This document shows positions 25,601 through 36,710 of a stretch of 64,000 bases of DNA, in pieces. Source of the stretch: Davidsoniella eucalypti (taxonomy: Eukaryota > Ascomycota > Sordariomycetes > Microascales > Ceratocystidaceae); assembly GCA_004009845.1 (NCBI GenBank), contig RMBW01000007.1:496001-560000 (forward strand), written 5' to 3'. The position numbers and the translations under genes were made by a program. Within the stretch, counting starts at the first letter, position 1; the number at the start of each line of letters is the position of its first letter. The notes below the pieces were generated by a model. The model had not been told where the DNA came from, did no database searches, and worked only from the letters and a program-made list of their open reading frames with translations.

Positions 25601-26228
25601 CTAACGAATTTAATATCAAGTTAGTGGGTGAGCTAGCCACTAGTTAACGCAGCTAAAATACCTATCAAGACACGCTATTTCCGGCACTAAGAAGATCATA
25701 TAGATACATGTCGATAGGTTCTGTAGCTTCCTAAGATTAATGAATTAAAAAAAAAAAAAAAAAGAAGATAGGTTCTGAAATATTAAAGTATCTTTAGCAG
25801 GCTTAAAACCCTCATTTTGGCCAGGGTTAAGTGGAAAAAGAGGCTTGTGAATTTCCCAGGGATATGGCCTGTTGACGTTCCGCTTCGAAGGTGTTAGATT
25901 TAATATTCGATGGCCTTTTCATCATTAGATTCAGCGCTGAAAGCTGTTCATGATTGTTTGTTGACAGTCAGAGGACATGATCAGGAGAACATTGTGTGAG
26001 TTCCTGAGAGACGAGCGTTGATATTTGAAGGCTAGGCAATATCATTGTCTCTTTGATACATGTTTAAAAACAAAGCATAGCTTCCAACTATCTTCTACGA
26101 TACTAAACAGCTCAATTCCGGTGCTTAAGCCTAATCTGGCTATATACTACCACTATCATAAATCTTCAAGGCCGTTGAAGCTTTGCTGTTTAGATTTCTG
26201 AATAGCGATAGTTGACATCAAAAGGATC
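16601..26228. other. Gene desert, left part
   Basis: No supportable gene in 9.6 kb. All frames are short (at most 146 codons) and lack recognisable motifs or splice-linked continuations; several begin at non-ATG codons. From about 20 kb the sequence becomes visibly AT-rich with many TA-rich words. Local features include an imperfect TGTGC pentamer repeat near 24558-24592, an A-run near 25746-25762, and a short inverted repeat (GAAAATCAC / GTGATTTTC) near 21115-21170. No tRNA or rRNA was recognised. Confidence 0.55.
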
Positions 26229-26293
26229 AAGGTACTTAGCCCCACAAAACATCATGTACTCTACATAGTCTTCAGAAGCTGCCAGCTGGCAGA
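26229..26293 (+). repeat. Left terminal inverted repeat of the 285-bp element
   Basis: It pairs with the reverse complement of about 26447-26513: a 15-base perfect start, then imperfect matching with small gaps. Confidence 0.75.
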
Positions 26294-26446
26294 TGTGCGT
26301 CTACAGTCTAACTGGCAGCGGAAGACTGGTGTTAAAGCTCTGGTTTTGTCTTTTGGGAGGTCTTGGTATATATTGGACAAGTGCTTTAGCATTACAAATT
26401 AAAACCTTGGATTGGACTCTATTTACATTTGTATATATGCCTAACA

Positions 26447-26513
26447 CTCTGGCAGCTGGCAGCCTTGGAAGGCTACATAGGAGTACATAATATTTTATGG
26501 GGCTAAGTACCTT
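26447..26513 (-). repeat. Right terminal inverted repeat of the 285-bp element
   Basis: Reverse complement of the left arm. It is the more T-rich arm, consistent with C-to-T decay. Confidence 0.75.
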
Positions 26514-29500
26514 TCTCCTATAAGTCTGGTGGTGAACTTTTAATAGCTCAAGCAATCCTAGACATAGAAGAAGGCTGTTCATTTAGTAAAAGCTGGCAAT
26601 ATTGCATTTTGGAAGCGAACCTTGCACTAGATTGGATCTTTGAATAGAGTAATGATGGTTCTGGATGATCACTTTATAGATGAAGGCACATGATATATCT
26701 ATAAAGAGATCGCCCAAAGAGATCGCCGATAGGATGGTTATAGCACGTAGTATGAGTTAGGTATATATACCTACCTGTGTGCCATGCTAGGACCAGGTGT
26801 TACTTTCAACATTGAATGTAGGGATATTCCAATCAGCTGCTTCGATACCCTCTACTTACCAAGCTAGCTGGCCAAATGTGTTGAGTAATCAAACGTTACA
26901 TATATTGCCCGAATCAGTATTTTTACGTGATGCTAAGAGTTGTTGGTGAGCTTGCAGGTTACATCTTGAGCACTCTAAAAGAACGAGGGGTGAAATCAAC
27001 CCCTTTTACTAATATGAAGGCGTTGATGTTTCTTTTTGAACTGGTGCTACCTCCATGATGATGATAGGAGGGGTTTACTCTGGCAACGAAGTCTTGACTG
27101 ACTCAGCAGTAGGCTACTTCGGCCGGGACCAAGTGGGTGAAGTTCCAGCTTTTCGAACTGCACTATGTAGGCTTGTAGTAGTAAAGACACCAGCCTGACC
27201 GGCTAGGACGTACGGCTTTAACTTTGCGCTGCTTTGGTTTCTGAATGCGAGGTCGACGTCGCAGTGTGGCGGGGCGCCTGTTCCAGACTGGCTTACAATA
27301 TACTTGTATCTTGGAAAATCCACCACGGAGTTTTGCATGAGGACGCGATCTTCAGTCGAACGGCTTTATGTTCAAATCCCAAGCTGTGTAATTCGCGTAA
27401 TTCATGTGATTCATGTGCCCAATGCCTAGCACAACTGTATCATAGAGAGAACAGGAGCTGTCAAGATAAAACTGCCTCGTACAGTGAGGATTCTGTAGTG
27501 GAAGGTGCTTGGACCAGGTGAAAACTTCAGTAAGCTGTTGCATGAATACACTCAAGTCCAAGCTTCCTCGGCAAGAAAACAGGCAAGCATTTAAGAGGAG
27601 TTGGACTTGTTTTCTGCGTCGAAGCTTGAGTCTGAAAGCTGCAGTTGCATCCAGCATACGAGACGAGTCCTTTTCTCCCTTGGTTTCTGTATATAGGACT
27701 TGGAGGGCGACAAAGGTTTGACAGAGACAAGGAAAGAGAGAGAGATGAGGTTTAGAAGAGTAGCAGCCGCGGCAACCTTTGGTCTTTCTTCCTGTCTCCT
27801 TTGGGCACTTTGATGGTATAGTAGCACATGCAATCCACCAAGGTGCCAAGGCTTATCTCGGTGACGCCTTTGGTGCAACATGCGACGAATCCTGATATTT
27901 CCCTTGATTGAGTTGTTTATCGTGGAGACTGATGTTCGAGATAGACAGTATGATGTAAAGGATTGGGGATCTAGACTCGGCTGTTGAGACTGGTAGATCG
28001 TAAGTGATCCAACGGACGATAGAGGGGAAGACGTCAAAGAAACAGACAGGCCTTGTATCTCAGGTCTGATATCAAGAAGGTGATATAGGTAGATAGTGAA
28101 ATGAACCAACTAAGAGTTACTTTCTGCTACCGAAAACGCCTCGGAGAAGCGGGCAGTGACGAACGGCAAAGAAGAAAGCAAAAAAGAAAAGAGAGAGATA
28201 GTATATGTAAAACAGGCCTGGCGGGAAAATGGACAGGTTGCGTCCGAGCATCTGAATTCAAATTCATCGTTCCTCTAACCCCCCCCCCCAGTCAAGCTCA
28301 GGCATCGTGGGCTTAACATTACCAAACCACTACTATGCCATGTTTGGTCCGAGCGTCCAACATCGAGTTGCAAGAGGGTAGTAACGTAATGGTGCATTGC
28401 AGCTTCAGCTATAGCCTACTGCATGTGAGATAAAGAAAGGCTGCTTGTAATAAGAGAACTATATCATGTAACGCTGCAGGATGGAGGCAGCTGTTTCTTT
28501 TTCTGCTACTGTCTTTGAGCCTTCTCGGCTTATTTGATGTAACGCGATATATTCCTGGCTGGGCTTGGTGTCCATTGCGGACAGCATTGATAACAGAGCA
28601 GAAAGACATGGCATAGGGAAGATGTCATGATGATAGTCGTAGCCGGTTATACGTTTATGCTTTAGGTGATGGATGTGCTATGATGTCGGTACCGAACATC
28701 TGATGAAATATCGGTACCGCATATACGTTATATCAGATACAGCTACCTCTCCACTTGCTGGAAACAGCGACTGCGGGTTTCTTAGATATGAAGCTCCGAC
28801 TTCAATCAATGAGTTTAAGTGTTCCTAAGCCTATCACAAAGACTAAGGTTCATGTGCTGCTTATATATACATATCAATTCATTAATCTTATGGAGCTATA
28901 GAGCCATGAAGATGTGCTGCTTATATTAGATTATATCCCATTGCACTACGTATATCAGCAATCAAACGAAATATGGCATATGGCGTACGCTGAATAACGG
29001 AGTTTGTATCAAAGCTGTTGCCTGTTACCTGCTAGTTGAATATTGGAAATCTAATGCATATCTTTCTATCCTCTGAACAAGACCATCATTTGCGGCCGCG
29101 GAAAGCAGGCAGGCAGAGCTCGATCGGCAGTGTTTCTTCTTTCCCCCTCTTTTTCCAAGAGTTGGCACGCATAATTGATGCTCTGCGACTCCGTGGATCA
29201 TGTGAGCAAAGGAAGAAAAGATACTCGTGTCACAATGTATAGGTGACGCTGGATCTCCATCTGTAGATACACAGTTTGTTTCACAGGCGGGGCTTTATTT
29301 ATCATAACGTCTCCTGGTCATCTATCATGTTTATAAGTAACTAGAGCGGAATATAGTTTAACATGCGGAACTAACAAGTGATGGATCAAACTATTGGAGA
29401 TGGCATTTATTGTGTCCAGTACATGTCAGTCACGTAACGCTGATTATGTAACTTTTGTTGGTGGTATATGTGTAAGGCAGGGCTGCTGGTGACTACTTCA

Positions 29501-30859
29501 TGGTCTTGTCAAAACTGGAACTCGGCTACATATTGGCTCAATGATGATAGATGGGCTCCATATCATGTATATACCATCAGGGAATAGTCGTGGAACATAC
29601 CTACGATGTCGTATTTTCTTCTCTGCCGACGCTATCGAGCAAACAAGAAAGGCGTGCTTGAGGCATTGTGCCATATATAAACAGTTCTCATAGCATATAC
29701 TGGGATATCGCGTTGAGATCGCCAGACCGTCATACATAGGTGTAGTTGTATATGTGTATTTGTAATTGGTATTTATAGCATGTTGACTCTCCTCATGATA
29801 TTGTATGTATCTATATCTATATCTGGTTATGTGCAGTATCTACATGTCGTTAGCGGTCCTTTCGATGTACTAGCGGTCAATCTCCGAAAATAGACGCCAG
29901 CTCGCTTAACATAACATATAGGCTGAGTGGACTCGAGACTAGTAGCTGTGCCGTTGAGAAAGATGTACATATATGTACGGTATTTTCACAGTCCAGTGAT
30001 TTAGGCACGCTATTCTCGTCACCGTCGCCGTGAAATCGGGCGTTGGTGGCCAGCCAACGGTATATTCAGATCCACGCAAAGATTTTCCTCATGTGGCATA
30101 GCCGATATTGTTCTGAAGTCTTTTCTCTTCACCTCAAACATGACCTACAGGTCCCCAGTAGAATATATTGAGAAAGATACTATGAGGCTAGAGCACGAGG
30201 TCGGAGGACAAAAGTGACAGAAAAACAATAATGGTAAATCATTAATACCTACCTACGTCTCATCTACGAAGCCCTGTCATCTTCGCCCAGGAATTCTTGT
30301 CGCCAACCTGCATGTGCTGTTTCTAAGAATAGTAGCAAGTCTGGCCTGAACGGAACTTGCTAGCTGCAAAGAGATGTGATTTTCGAATACCTTTTCACCT
30401 ACAAAGCACTGCTGTACTAGTTAGAGCAGCTAGAACCGCCTCTAGACTTACATGACGGCTAGGCGATAGCGTTGCAACTGAAGAGGGGGGGTTGGTTGCA
30501 TCTACTGTAAGATTCTGTCTGCACAGCATAGGCGGGCAAAATTAACCCAGCTGGCAATACTACGTATTTTAACAAAAAGAAACCAGCCCAATTTTACGTG
30601 CGTACATTCTACCCGGGGAAAAAAATAAAGAAATAAACGGCGAGCACAACCTCGAAGAACGAAGACATATAGAAAAAAAGAAAAGAGGTTCGATAGAAGA
30701 GGAAATTGATAGAGACTGTTTTGGGCGTATTCCGTCGGCGACTTTAGAAAAGAAGGCTGGATTCCTAGGCTCGAGATATGGCGATAGCTTAGTAGGGTCT
30801 AGTGAAGTGAGTTCTAGATCGTCTGCTGGAACGTAGAGACGCAAAGCAAAGGACTGGAG
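26514..30859. other. Gene desert, middle part
   Basis: No supportable gene. The 165- and 172-codon minus-strand frames around 27.4-28.1 kb overlap each other and a plus-strand frame, show no domain, and the 165-codon frame starts at TTG. Short features include a duplicated AAAGAGATCGCC near 26702-26725, a 10-C run near 28280-28289, a perfect palindrome GTACATATATGTAC near 29963, and a twice-repeated GATGTGCTGCTTATAT-like word near 28855 and 28912. Confidence 0.5.
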
Positions 30860-30949
30860 TGAGGGAGATGCTCAAGGAGAAGCTATCACAGGCTTGTGTT
30901 GGCACGATCAACTGAAGTGCAAAGCACAGCACGAGAAGAGCCGGAAATG
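30860..30949 (+). repeat. Dispersed copy of the 46.4-46.9 kb repeat
   Basis: About 90 bp, starting TGAGGGAGATGCTCAAGGAG and ending GAGCCGGAAATG, aligns at roughly 80-85% by eye with 46825-46913. One frame is open across it and reads GDAQGEAITGL then CWHDQLKCKAQHEKSRK. Similarity stops abruptly on both sides. It is a fragment of a dispersed element rather than a complete unit. Confidence 0.7.
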
Positions 30950-31830
30950 GAGAACGAACGTAATGTACGCTGTATCTTGCATATCTTTGGTAGATGGTCC
31001 TGTATCATCGTCGTATTTTGCCGTTTACAGAGCGGCGTACGGATACGGGTTTCTTACAATAAGAAGATGACCTTCTCGTCCTTCTTCCATTATACATGTT
31101 GAAGTGCTGTTTTTATATCAGCACAAAGACTATCAGCGCTCCATCAGGCCGTCTCTAGACTTCATTGCTCTGCTCTCTGCATGCTACACTATGTCCAGAG
31201 ACCCCATGAGTCGACCTTGCCAAGGATCAATGTCCGGTCGCTTATCAGAAGCATCAGCTCATCATGCTACCCAGGGTCGCGGTTCGTTCTGTCCAGGCCT
31301 CGATATACCGTTATGGTTCACCAACAGGCCGGACGACTATAGGCTATACAGTCATAGCAGGTGGATATGTGGGTGGTCTTTGGTGGTAATACGGCGCTTG
31401 GCATGCTTACAGTGGCTTGCCGTCGATGAGAGGCTAGGCTGGATGTGTTCTTCTCTCGTTTTCTCCATACAGGCACATAATGCATGGTGATATATCGGCC
31501 GTCAATTTGTGCACAAACGAATCCCAAATCCAACGGAGACTTATCAAAGCTTCTGAGCTTGAGTTCCTCGCTAGCGGACCCATGAGATCAAAACGAAACA
31601 ATTTACCGGGACGCCATATATCTGCCATTGTCCCTCCTCTCTTCCGCTTTTCCTTTCCTCGGTCTCTTTCAAGAAACTAGAGCCGTATCTTTTCTATAGG
31701 CGATAGTTCCTTGCACGTTCGCTTTTCTTTCTTTCTTTCTCCTCCATTTCCTAGCTAGTGACACTCGTTTTCCCTCTCTCGTGCCTATCTGACTCGTCTT
31801 GTCGTGTCCTGACTACACCGGAAAGGCATC
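30950..31830. promoter_or_regulatory. Upstream region of the membrane glycoprotein gene
   Basis: The last 200 bp before the ATG contain C/T-rich tracts, including CTTT repeats near 31725-31745, typical of fungal transcription start regions. Upstream of about 31600 nothing definable is seen. Confidence 0.45.
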
Positions 31831-34800
31831 ATGGGGCCCACAAACCCTGACCAGAATGCGCCTCTGCTGGACGAAAGCAACAGCTTCTTGAGCTACGAAG
31901 TCCCCGGACTGAGTAGCTGGGACCCCTCGTCGAGGCTGATAGCCGAGCTCACTGGCGACACAAGCATCACGGAACCACTTGTAGCTCGCCCGGCGTCGGC
32001 CGCAGCTTCTGTGGTGTCGTGTTCCCAGGATGACCTGTTCCTAGCTCATAGCGCCAGCTTCTCTATAAACCAGCACAGCTACCCGTTGACGTCGAATCCC
32101 GTCCACACCATGCAAGAGGACACTTCCGAGACTGTAGTCGGCTCGTACCACCAATCTTCGGATCGGTCTCTAGCCGCGGGAAACTTCTCTCTGTTGTCTA
32201 ATGCTTCACAGGACGTGGTGTCCAATTCGCCGGCAATTTCCATGGCCCATACCCTAAGCCGCACCTTGACCGGCACCCCGGAGCAACGCCAGCCACAGCA
32301 GCAGCAGCAGCAGCCACCGCAAGAACCGTCACAGGAACCACCTCAGCCTCTACCACAGCCGCGAGCACAGCAACAAGCACAAGAACAAAGGAAGCCGGTA
32401 GCGCCGATGCTCCAGGCCATGCGTTCCGGCTCTTCCAGTAACGCCCTGAAGCGAAAGTCTGTCAACAACAAGCCCAGCAGACTGAGCTTCAGTGGTCTAA
32501 GCAGCTTTATTCCGGGACTTAGGATGTCCCAGGTTCAGAGTCCGCCTAGTGCGTCATCTCCCAAAGCTATTGGCGGATCAGGTGAAGCTACTCCTCCTAC
32601 TATTACTCATCGAGCAAACGGACCTGCTACTTGTGTATCATATGGAGACATGGCGACTACTAGTCATACCCGTAGCTTCTCGCAGCCAAAGAAACCGCAA
32701 GCCCCCCAGCCAAGCGTTGATGAGCCGCCTTACAGTACGATAGAGACCCCACGCCCGATTAGACATATCACGCCGCCTGCCAAAGAGGATCCATTTTCAA
32801 ACCAGAGCACGCCTACGTTTGGTTATTCAGGATCGTCTTATAGCCACTTGCTTCACCAAGACACTGCTTATACTCCTATCTATCATACCGTCCATGAGCA
32901 CGAGAACGAGAACGAGGGCGAGGGCGAGGGCCACGGGCACGACCATAGCCGCCGCAATCCAGGTAACATCACCAGACAGAGCGATTGTTGTTGAAGCACA
33001 AACTAACGGTAGACTAGAACCGCGATCAGAAAACACAGCTACCGAGCACACACCGCTAAACGGCGAAGACCAAGAGAATATCGGCGAGACCAAAGAAGAG
33101 TTCATCGGCCGTTATAGTACGTGATACAGCAGCATCTTAGGGTTAAACAGCACACTAACCCCACCCGCTTATAGACCATGTCCCTCTCGAATGCTCAACA
33201 GAGCACAACATCGCCACAGCGCGCCGGAGCTGGATCTTCATCATCACGATGATGCTGTCGGTGATATCGACGGTGCTCAGTGCCATATGGTTCGTCCTGT
33301 CGATTGCGCAGCCGCGCTGGGGCCACGCCATCATGTCAAGCAACGGCATGCTGACTCCGTCCAACGCCAGCTTCCTGGCCACGGTCTTGGCCAGGTTCAT
33401 TGAATTGAGTTTTGTCACCGTGTTTGTAGCCTGCATGGGCCAGCACCTGACGCGCCAGGCGCTGGCCAAGTCGGGATCGGTCACGCTGGCTGACATGGCA
33501 GTGCGCAACTGGGTTATCGTGAGTAGTCTGTCCCAGGAGAGCACAAGAAGGGTCCATTCGTTACTGACTTATACATGTTCAGCAACCCGGCTCTATCCTG
33601 ACCCAGTGGGAGGTCATGCCGCGAGCGATCCTGACCATCCCGGGCATCCTGACCATCTTGGCAGCCGTCTCGGCCACGCTGTACACCAGTGCCAGCGAAA
33701 GCATGGTGTCACCAAAGCTGATGTACGGCAAGTGGGAGAAGCAAGTGCTCAGCGGCATCGTCAAGACGTCGTACGCGAACCCATACTACGTCAACGAGAA
33801 CTGCGACACGCCGCTACGGCGCACCGACACCGACTCGTCCGCCGTCGGGCAGAACTGTCTCGACGTCAAGTTCTCCGGCGCGTCCTACCGCAACTTCTAC
33901 GCCTTTCTCCAGGACTGGTCGACCATCAACTCGAATGGCCGCGGAGTGACGGCTGACATGGCCAACCGGCCAAACGTGACCGCCATGATCTACGACAACA
34001 CTACGCTGACGGGCCAGTGGCTCAACATGGACTCGTCCAACGTGTCGGCCGCCTTTCTCGCGTACAACCGCGTCGTCAACAACGTGTCGCTGGCCATGCC
34101 CCACCCGGGCGTCTACGTCGCCGCCACGGCCGACCACTCCGACATCCTGCAGCCCGACGAGCTGTCCGGCGTCGGCGAGTACATGATCCGAGCCAGCGTC
34201 GTCTCGCCCGTCGTCAACGTCTTGTGTGCCGAGGTCACCAAGCAAGAGCTCGAGCCGCTCGTCTTCGAGACGTGGCCGGGCGCCCAAACTGTCCTCGACG
34301 CGTTCAACGAGACGAGTCTTACGGCGGGCGCGGTCACGGCCAAGATTGGCTCGGCGTGGTTGGCGCAGCAGCCGACAGCCTCTGACTGGGCGACAAACGG
34401 CAACAAGACGGCCTTTGACCGTGTCTTTGGCTGGGGTAGCCTGCCCAACGAGACAGTGCGGCCCATCTTCGAACTGGTGAGGCTCTTCTCTATCCCTCTA
34501 TCCGCGGGGGGCCTTTTCCGGCATTCCGTCCAACTAACGTGTTTCTTGGTGCTAGTATCCGCCCGACTTCAACATGCTGACCAACACCACCGTCGTCGGT
34601 AGCCATCTCTATATCCTAGCCAAGGGCGCGTCGACTGTGGCGAACTATACCATGTGCCAGCTGCGCTCATACATCACGGGCGACTGCGCGACGCACTTCA
34701 ACATCAGCGGGCTGTCGGGCTCCCGACTCAAGGCGCAATGCGAAGGTCTAGACAACGACAACGCCTACTACAAGTCTGTGCTCGACACCGACCCGCCCCG

Positions 34801-35602
34801 CAACATCGACCAGGGCGACTGGCGAGTGAGTAGCTCTTCTTCCCCCCCCCCGTCTGATACGTCTTTGCCGAGACATGCCTAACTCTCTTTCTAGAACTTC
34901 GCTTCCCAATGGGCGCTCTCGATGGATCTTAACGGCGGTCTTGTCTACAACAACGCGTCCAACGCGCGCATCTTCACCCAACTCGCCCTCCAGGCCGTCG
35001 ACGGCGTGCTTCCGTCTCTCGACGTGGTGACCCCGTCCATGGCCGAGGCTCTGGCCGCACTGGCCTCGTCCTCCCTCGTCATCGCCGCCCTGGACAGCCC
35101 CTTTGTGCATTTCTGGAACTACACCGTCAACATCCTCTCGCCCGGCGAGCACCAGCTCTTCAACGCCACTATGCGCTCGCAAGAGTACACGAGCAGCCAC
35201 ACGAACGAGTGGAACGCCATCTTCTATCCCGTGCTGTTCTTCGTCCTCATGCTCAATGTCCTGTGTCTGGTCTATCTCGTCATCAACAACCGCATGGTCA
35301 CTGACTGTACCGAGCCGCAGAATATGTTCGCCCTGGCTGTCAACTCGCCTCCTAGTCATCAGATGAACGGCAGCTGTGGCGGTGGCCCGGAGAAACACCA
35401 CTTCAACGTCCGCTTCGGCATCGGCTTCCTCAAGTCGTCGAAACACTTCTACTTCAAGGAAGTCGATCCTGATGGCAAGTCGGTTAATCCCGCAAAGGGA
35501 AAACAGGCGTTTGATACTCCCGCCGGGACTTATAAGAGACTAAGCAGCGCTAATGCAATGCCGCGTAGCATAGGCTCACTATGGCGACGTAGCCGGACAT
35601 GA
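31831..35602 (+). CDS. Polytopic membrane glycoprotein, fungal family without known function
   Basis: Six exons, 31831-32962, 33018-33116, 33175-33518, 33583-34476, 34556-34825 and 34895-35602, give 1148 residues; introns are 55-79 nt. Residues 1-410 are disordered and probably cytosolic: a Gln/Pro-rich stretch (about 150-190), Ser-rich segments and a Glu/Gly/His repeat (about 360-376). Hydrophobic segments lie at about 430-455, 477-499 and 539-560. A 460-residue loop follows with a dozen or so NxS/T sequons (RPNVTAM, YDNTTL, NNVSLAMP, NETSL, FNISG) and several Cys, consistent with a secreted, glycosylated, disulfide-bonded domain. A fourth segment lies at about 1022-1044, before a basic tail. 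Three plus one TM helices around a large external loop suggest a sensor or receptor at the plasma membrane or vacuole, but this is inference. It is not a family I can name. Confidence 0.88.
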
Positions 35603-35891
35603 TGTCCTTCTTCTCCTTTTCTTTTTCTACTTCTTTGGGGGAGGCTATCTTGTACTGATAGCATCGGTTCATGGTATACTAATGAGTTATATTGCATTGG
35701 AAATCTAGATATCTATAGTCTAATCAGATAGATGCAAAATGTATCGTTCGAGACAAGGAAATGGCCAATGTATATAATGGTTTTTGTTTTTGGGGTTTTT
35801 TTTGTTTCAATACTGAATATATGTGAATCTTTCTCGCTCTTCTTCTCCTCCTCTCCAAGTGACTTTATTCCCTTGACTCATCCTGTTCTCT
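35603..35891. other. Convergent 3' intergenic region
   Basis: 289 bp between two converging stops. It is T/C-rich on the + strand just after the membrane-protein stop (35605-35640) and again at 35780-35865. Confidence 0.5.
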
Positions 35892-36710
35892 TCAATAATA
35901 TCCCTCAAAGGAATCTTCCTTTGCCGCCGCAACTCGTGCGATGGCTGCCGTGATCGCCTCGCCTGTCATGGCCGCAGTCTCGCCAACCACATCGATAGCC
36001 AGTCCATCCGTCTCTTCATTCTCCATACAAGCCAGCACCGTCTGTGCCACATCCTCGCGGGCAATCATGCCAACAACGCCGACATGGCCGGCGCGCACAC
36101 GGCCCGTTCCCGGACCATCACTGAGCCCGCCTGGTCGTACAATCGTGTACCGCAGCGCCGGTGTTCGCTGGCCTTGGGCCGCTGTACGCAGTGATGTATC
36201 GGCTGCTAGCTTGGCCTTCATGTAGCGCCCAATTACACCCCACATGCGGTCGCTAAGTGCAGTGTCCTCCGCGCTGTACCAGGACGGCGCTGGCTTAGCC
36301 TCGCGATCACGTACGTCGACTGCGCTGACCATGATAAGCCGTCTCTTGCGCTCCTCGGCCGAGTTGTTGTCGTTATCAGCTTGAACCACCCGTGCCAGAG
36401 CGTCCATCACTTTGACCGCGCCAAGGTGGTCGACGGCTTCCGTGCGTTCAGCCGGCTGTCCGGCTCCGGCTCCAGCACTCCACACAACAAAGTCCGGGTC
36501 GGCCGCTGAGATGACCTTGGCAAGTCCGTCCACATCCGAGGCTTCGATAGAGTGCACGATCGGCTTAGCTCCCAAGGCTGTTAGGCTAGCTGACTGGGCT
36601 TCCTGGCGGATCACGCTGTAGACCACGTGAGCATAGGCGGGGGAAACCAATAGCCGTGTCAGCTGTCGGGCCACTTTACCGTTGCCGCCGAAAATGAGAG
36701 TGGTGGGCAT
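35892..36710 (-). CDS. NAD(P)-binding Rossmann protein, NmrA/SDR-like (yeast YMR090W type)
   Basis: A single exon of 272 residues. The ATG at 36708-36710 gives MPTTLIFGGNGKVARQL, a Rossmann start with the glycine-rich loop GGNGKVA; the longer frame upstream begins with low-complexity Asn and is not used. Further Rossmann landmarks are DFVVWSAGAGAG near 90, LIMVSAVDVRDRE near 140 and the YTIVRPGGLSDGP motif near 205. These match atypical extended SDR/NmrA-like proteins, which bind NAD(P) and act as reductases or redox sensors. The substrate is unknown. The region that holds YxxxK in classical SDRs has YMKAK (R-YMKAKLAAD near 180), which could serve as the Tyr-Lys pair. It converges on the membrane glycoprotein gene. 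Confidence 0.85.
   Translation of the reverse strand: MPTTLIFGGNGKVARQLTRLLVSPAYAHVVYSVIRQEAQSASLTALGAKPIVHSIEASDVDGLAKVISAADPDFVVWSAGAGAGQPAERTEAVDHLGAVKVMDALARVVQADNDNNSAEERKRRLIMVSAVDVRDREAKPAPSWYSAEDTALSDRMWGVIGRYMKAKLAADTSLRTAAQGQRTPALRYTIVRPGGLSDGPGTGRVRAGHVGVVGMIAREDVAQTVLACMENEETDGLAIDVVGETAAMTGEAITAAIARVAAAKEDSFEGYY

Larger units (their letters stand above)
26229..26513. mobile_element. MITE-like non-autonomous DNA transposon
   Basis: The two ends are long inverted repeats. The left end (26229-about 26293) begins AAGGTACTTAGCCCC, and the reverse complement of the right end (about 26447-26513) begins with the same 15 bases. Similarity continues inward, with small gaps, to GCTGCCAGCTG. 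The total is 285 bp with about 65-70 bp per arm and no transposase frame. Several arm differences are C in the left arm against T in the right in a CpA/TpA context (CCACAAAACATC versus CCATAAAATATT). A TA dinucleotide lies inside each end (26233-26234 and 26508-26509), so a 273-bp element with TA target duplication and ends CTTAGCCCC is an alternative reading. Confidence 0.75.

Noticed and set aside
27365..27385. tRNA B-box-like sequence (GTTCAAATCC)
   Set aside because: No A-box at the right distance upstream and no cloverleaf can be drawn.
27352..28109. 165- and 172-codon minus-strand frames in the desert
   Set aside because: They overlap one another and a plus-strand frame, the 165-codon frame starts at TTG, and neither has a recognisable motif.
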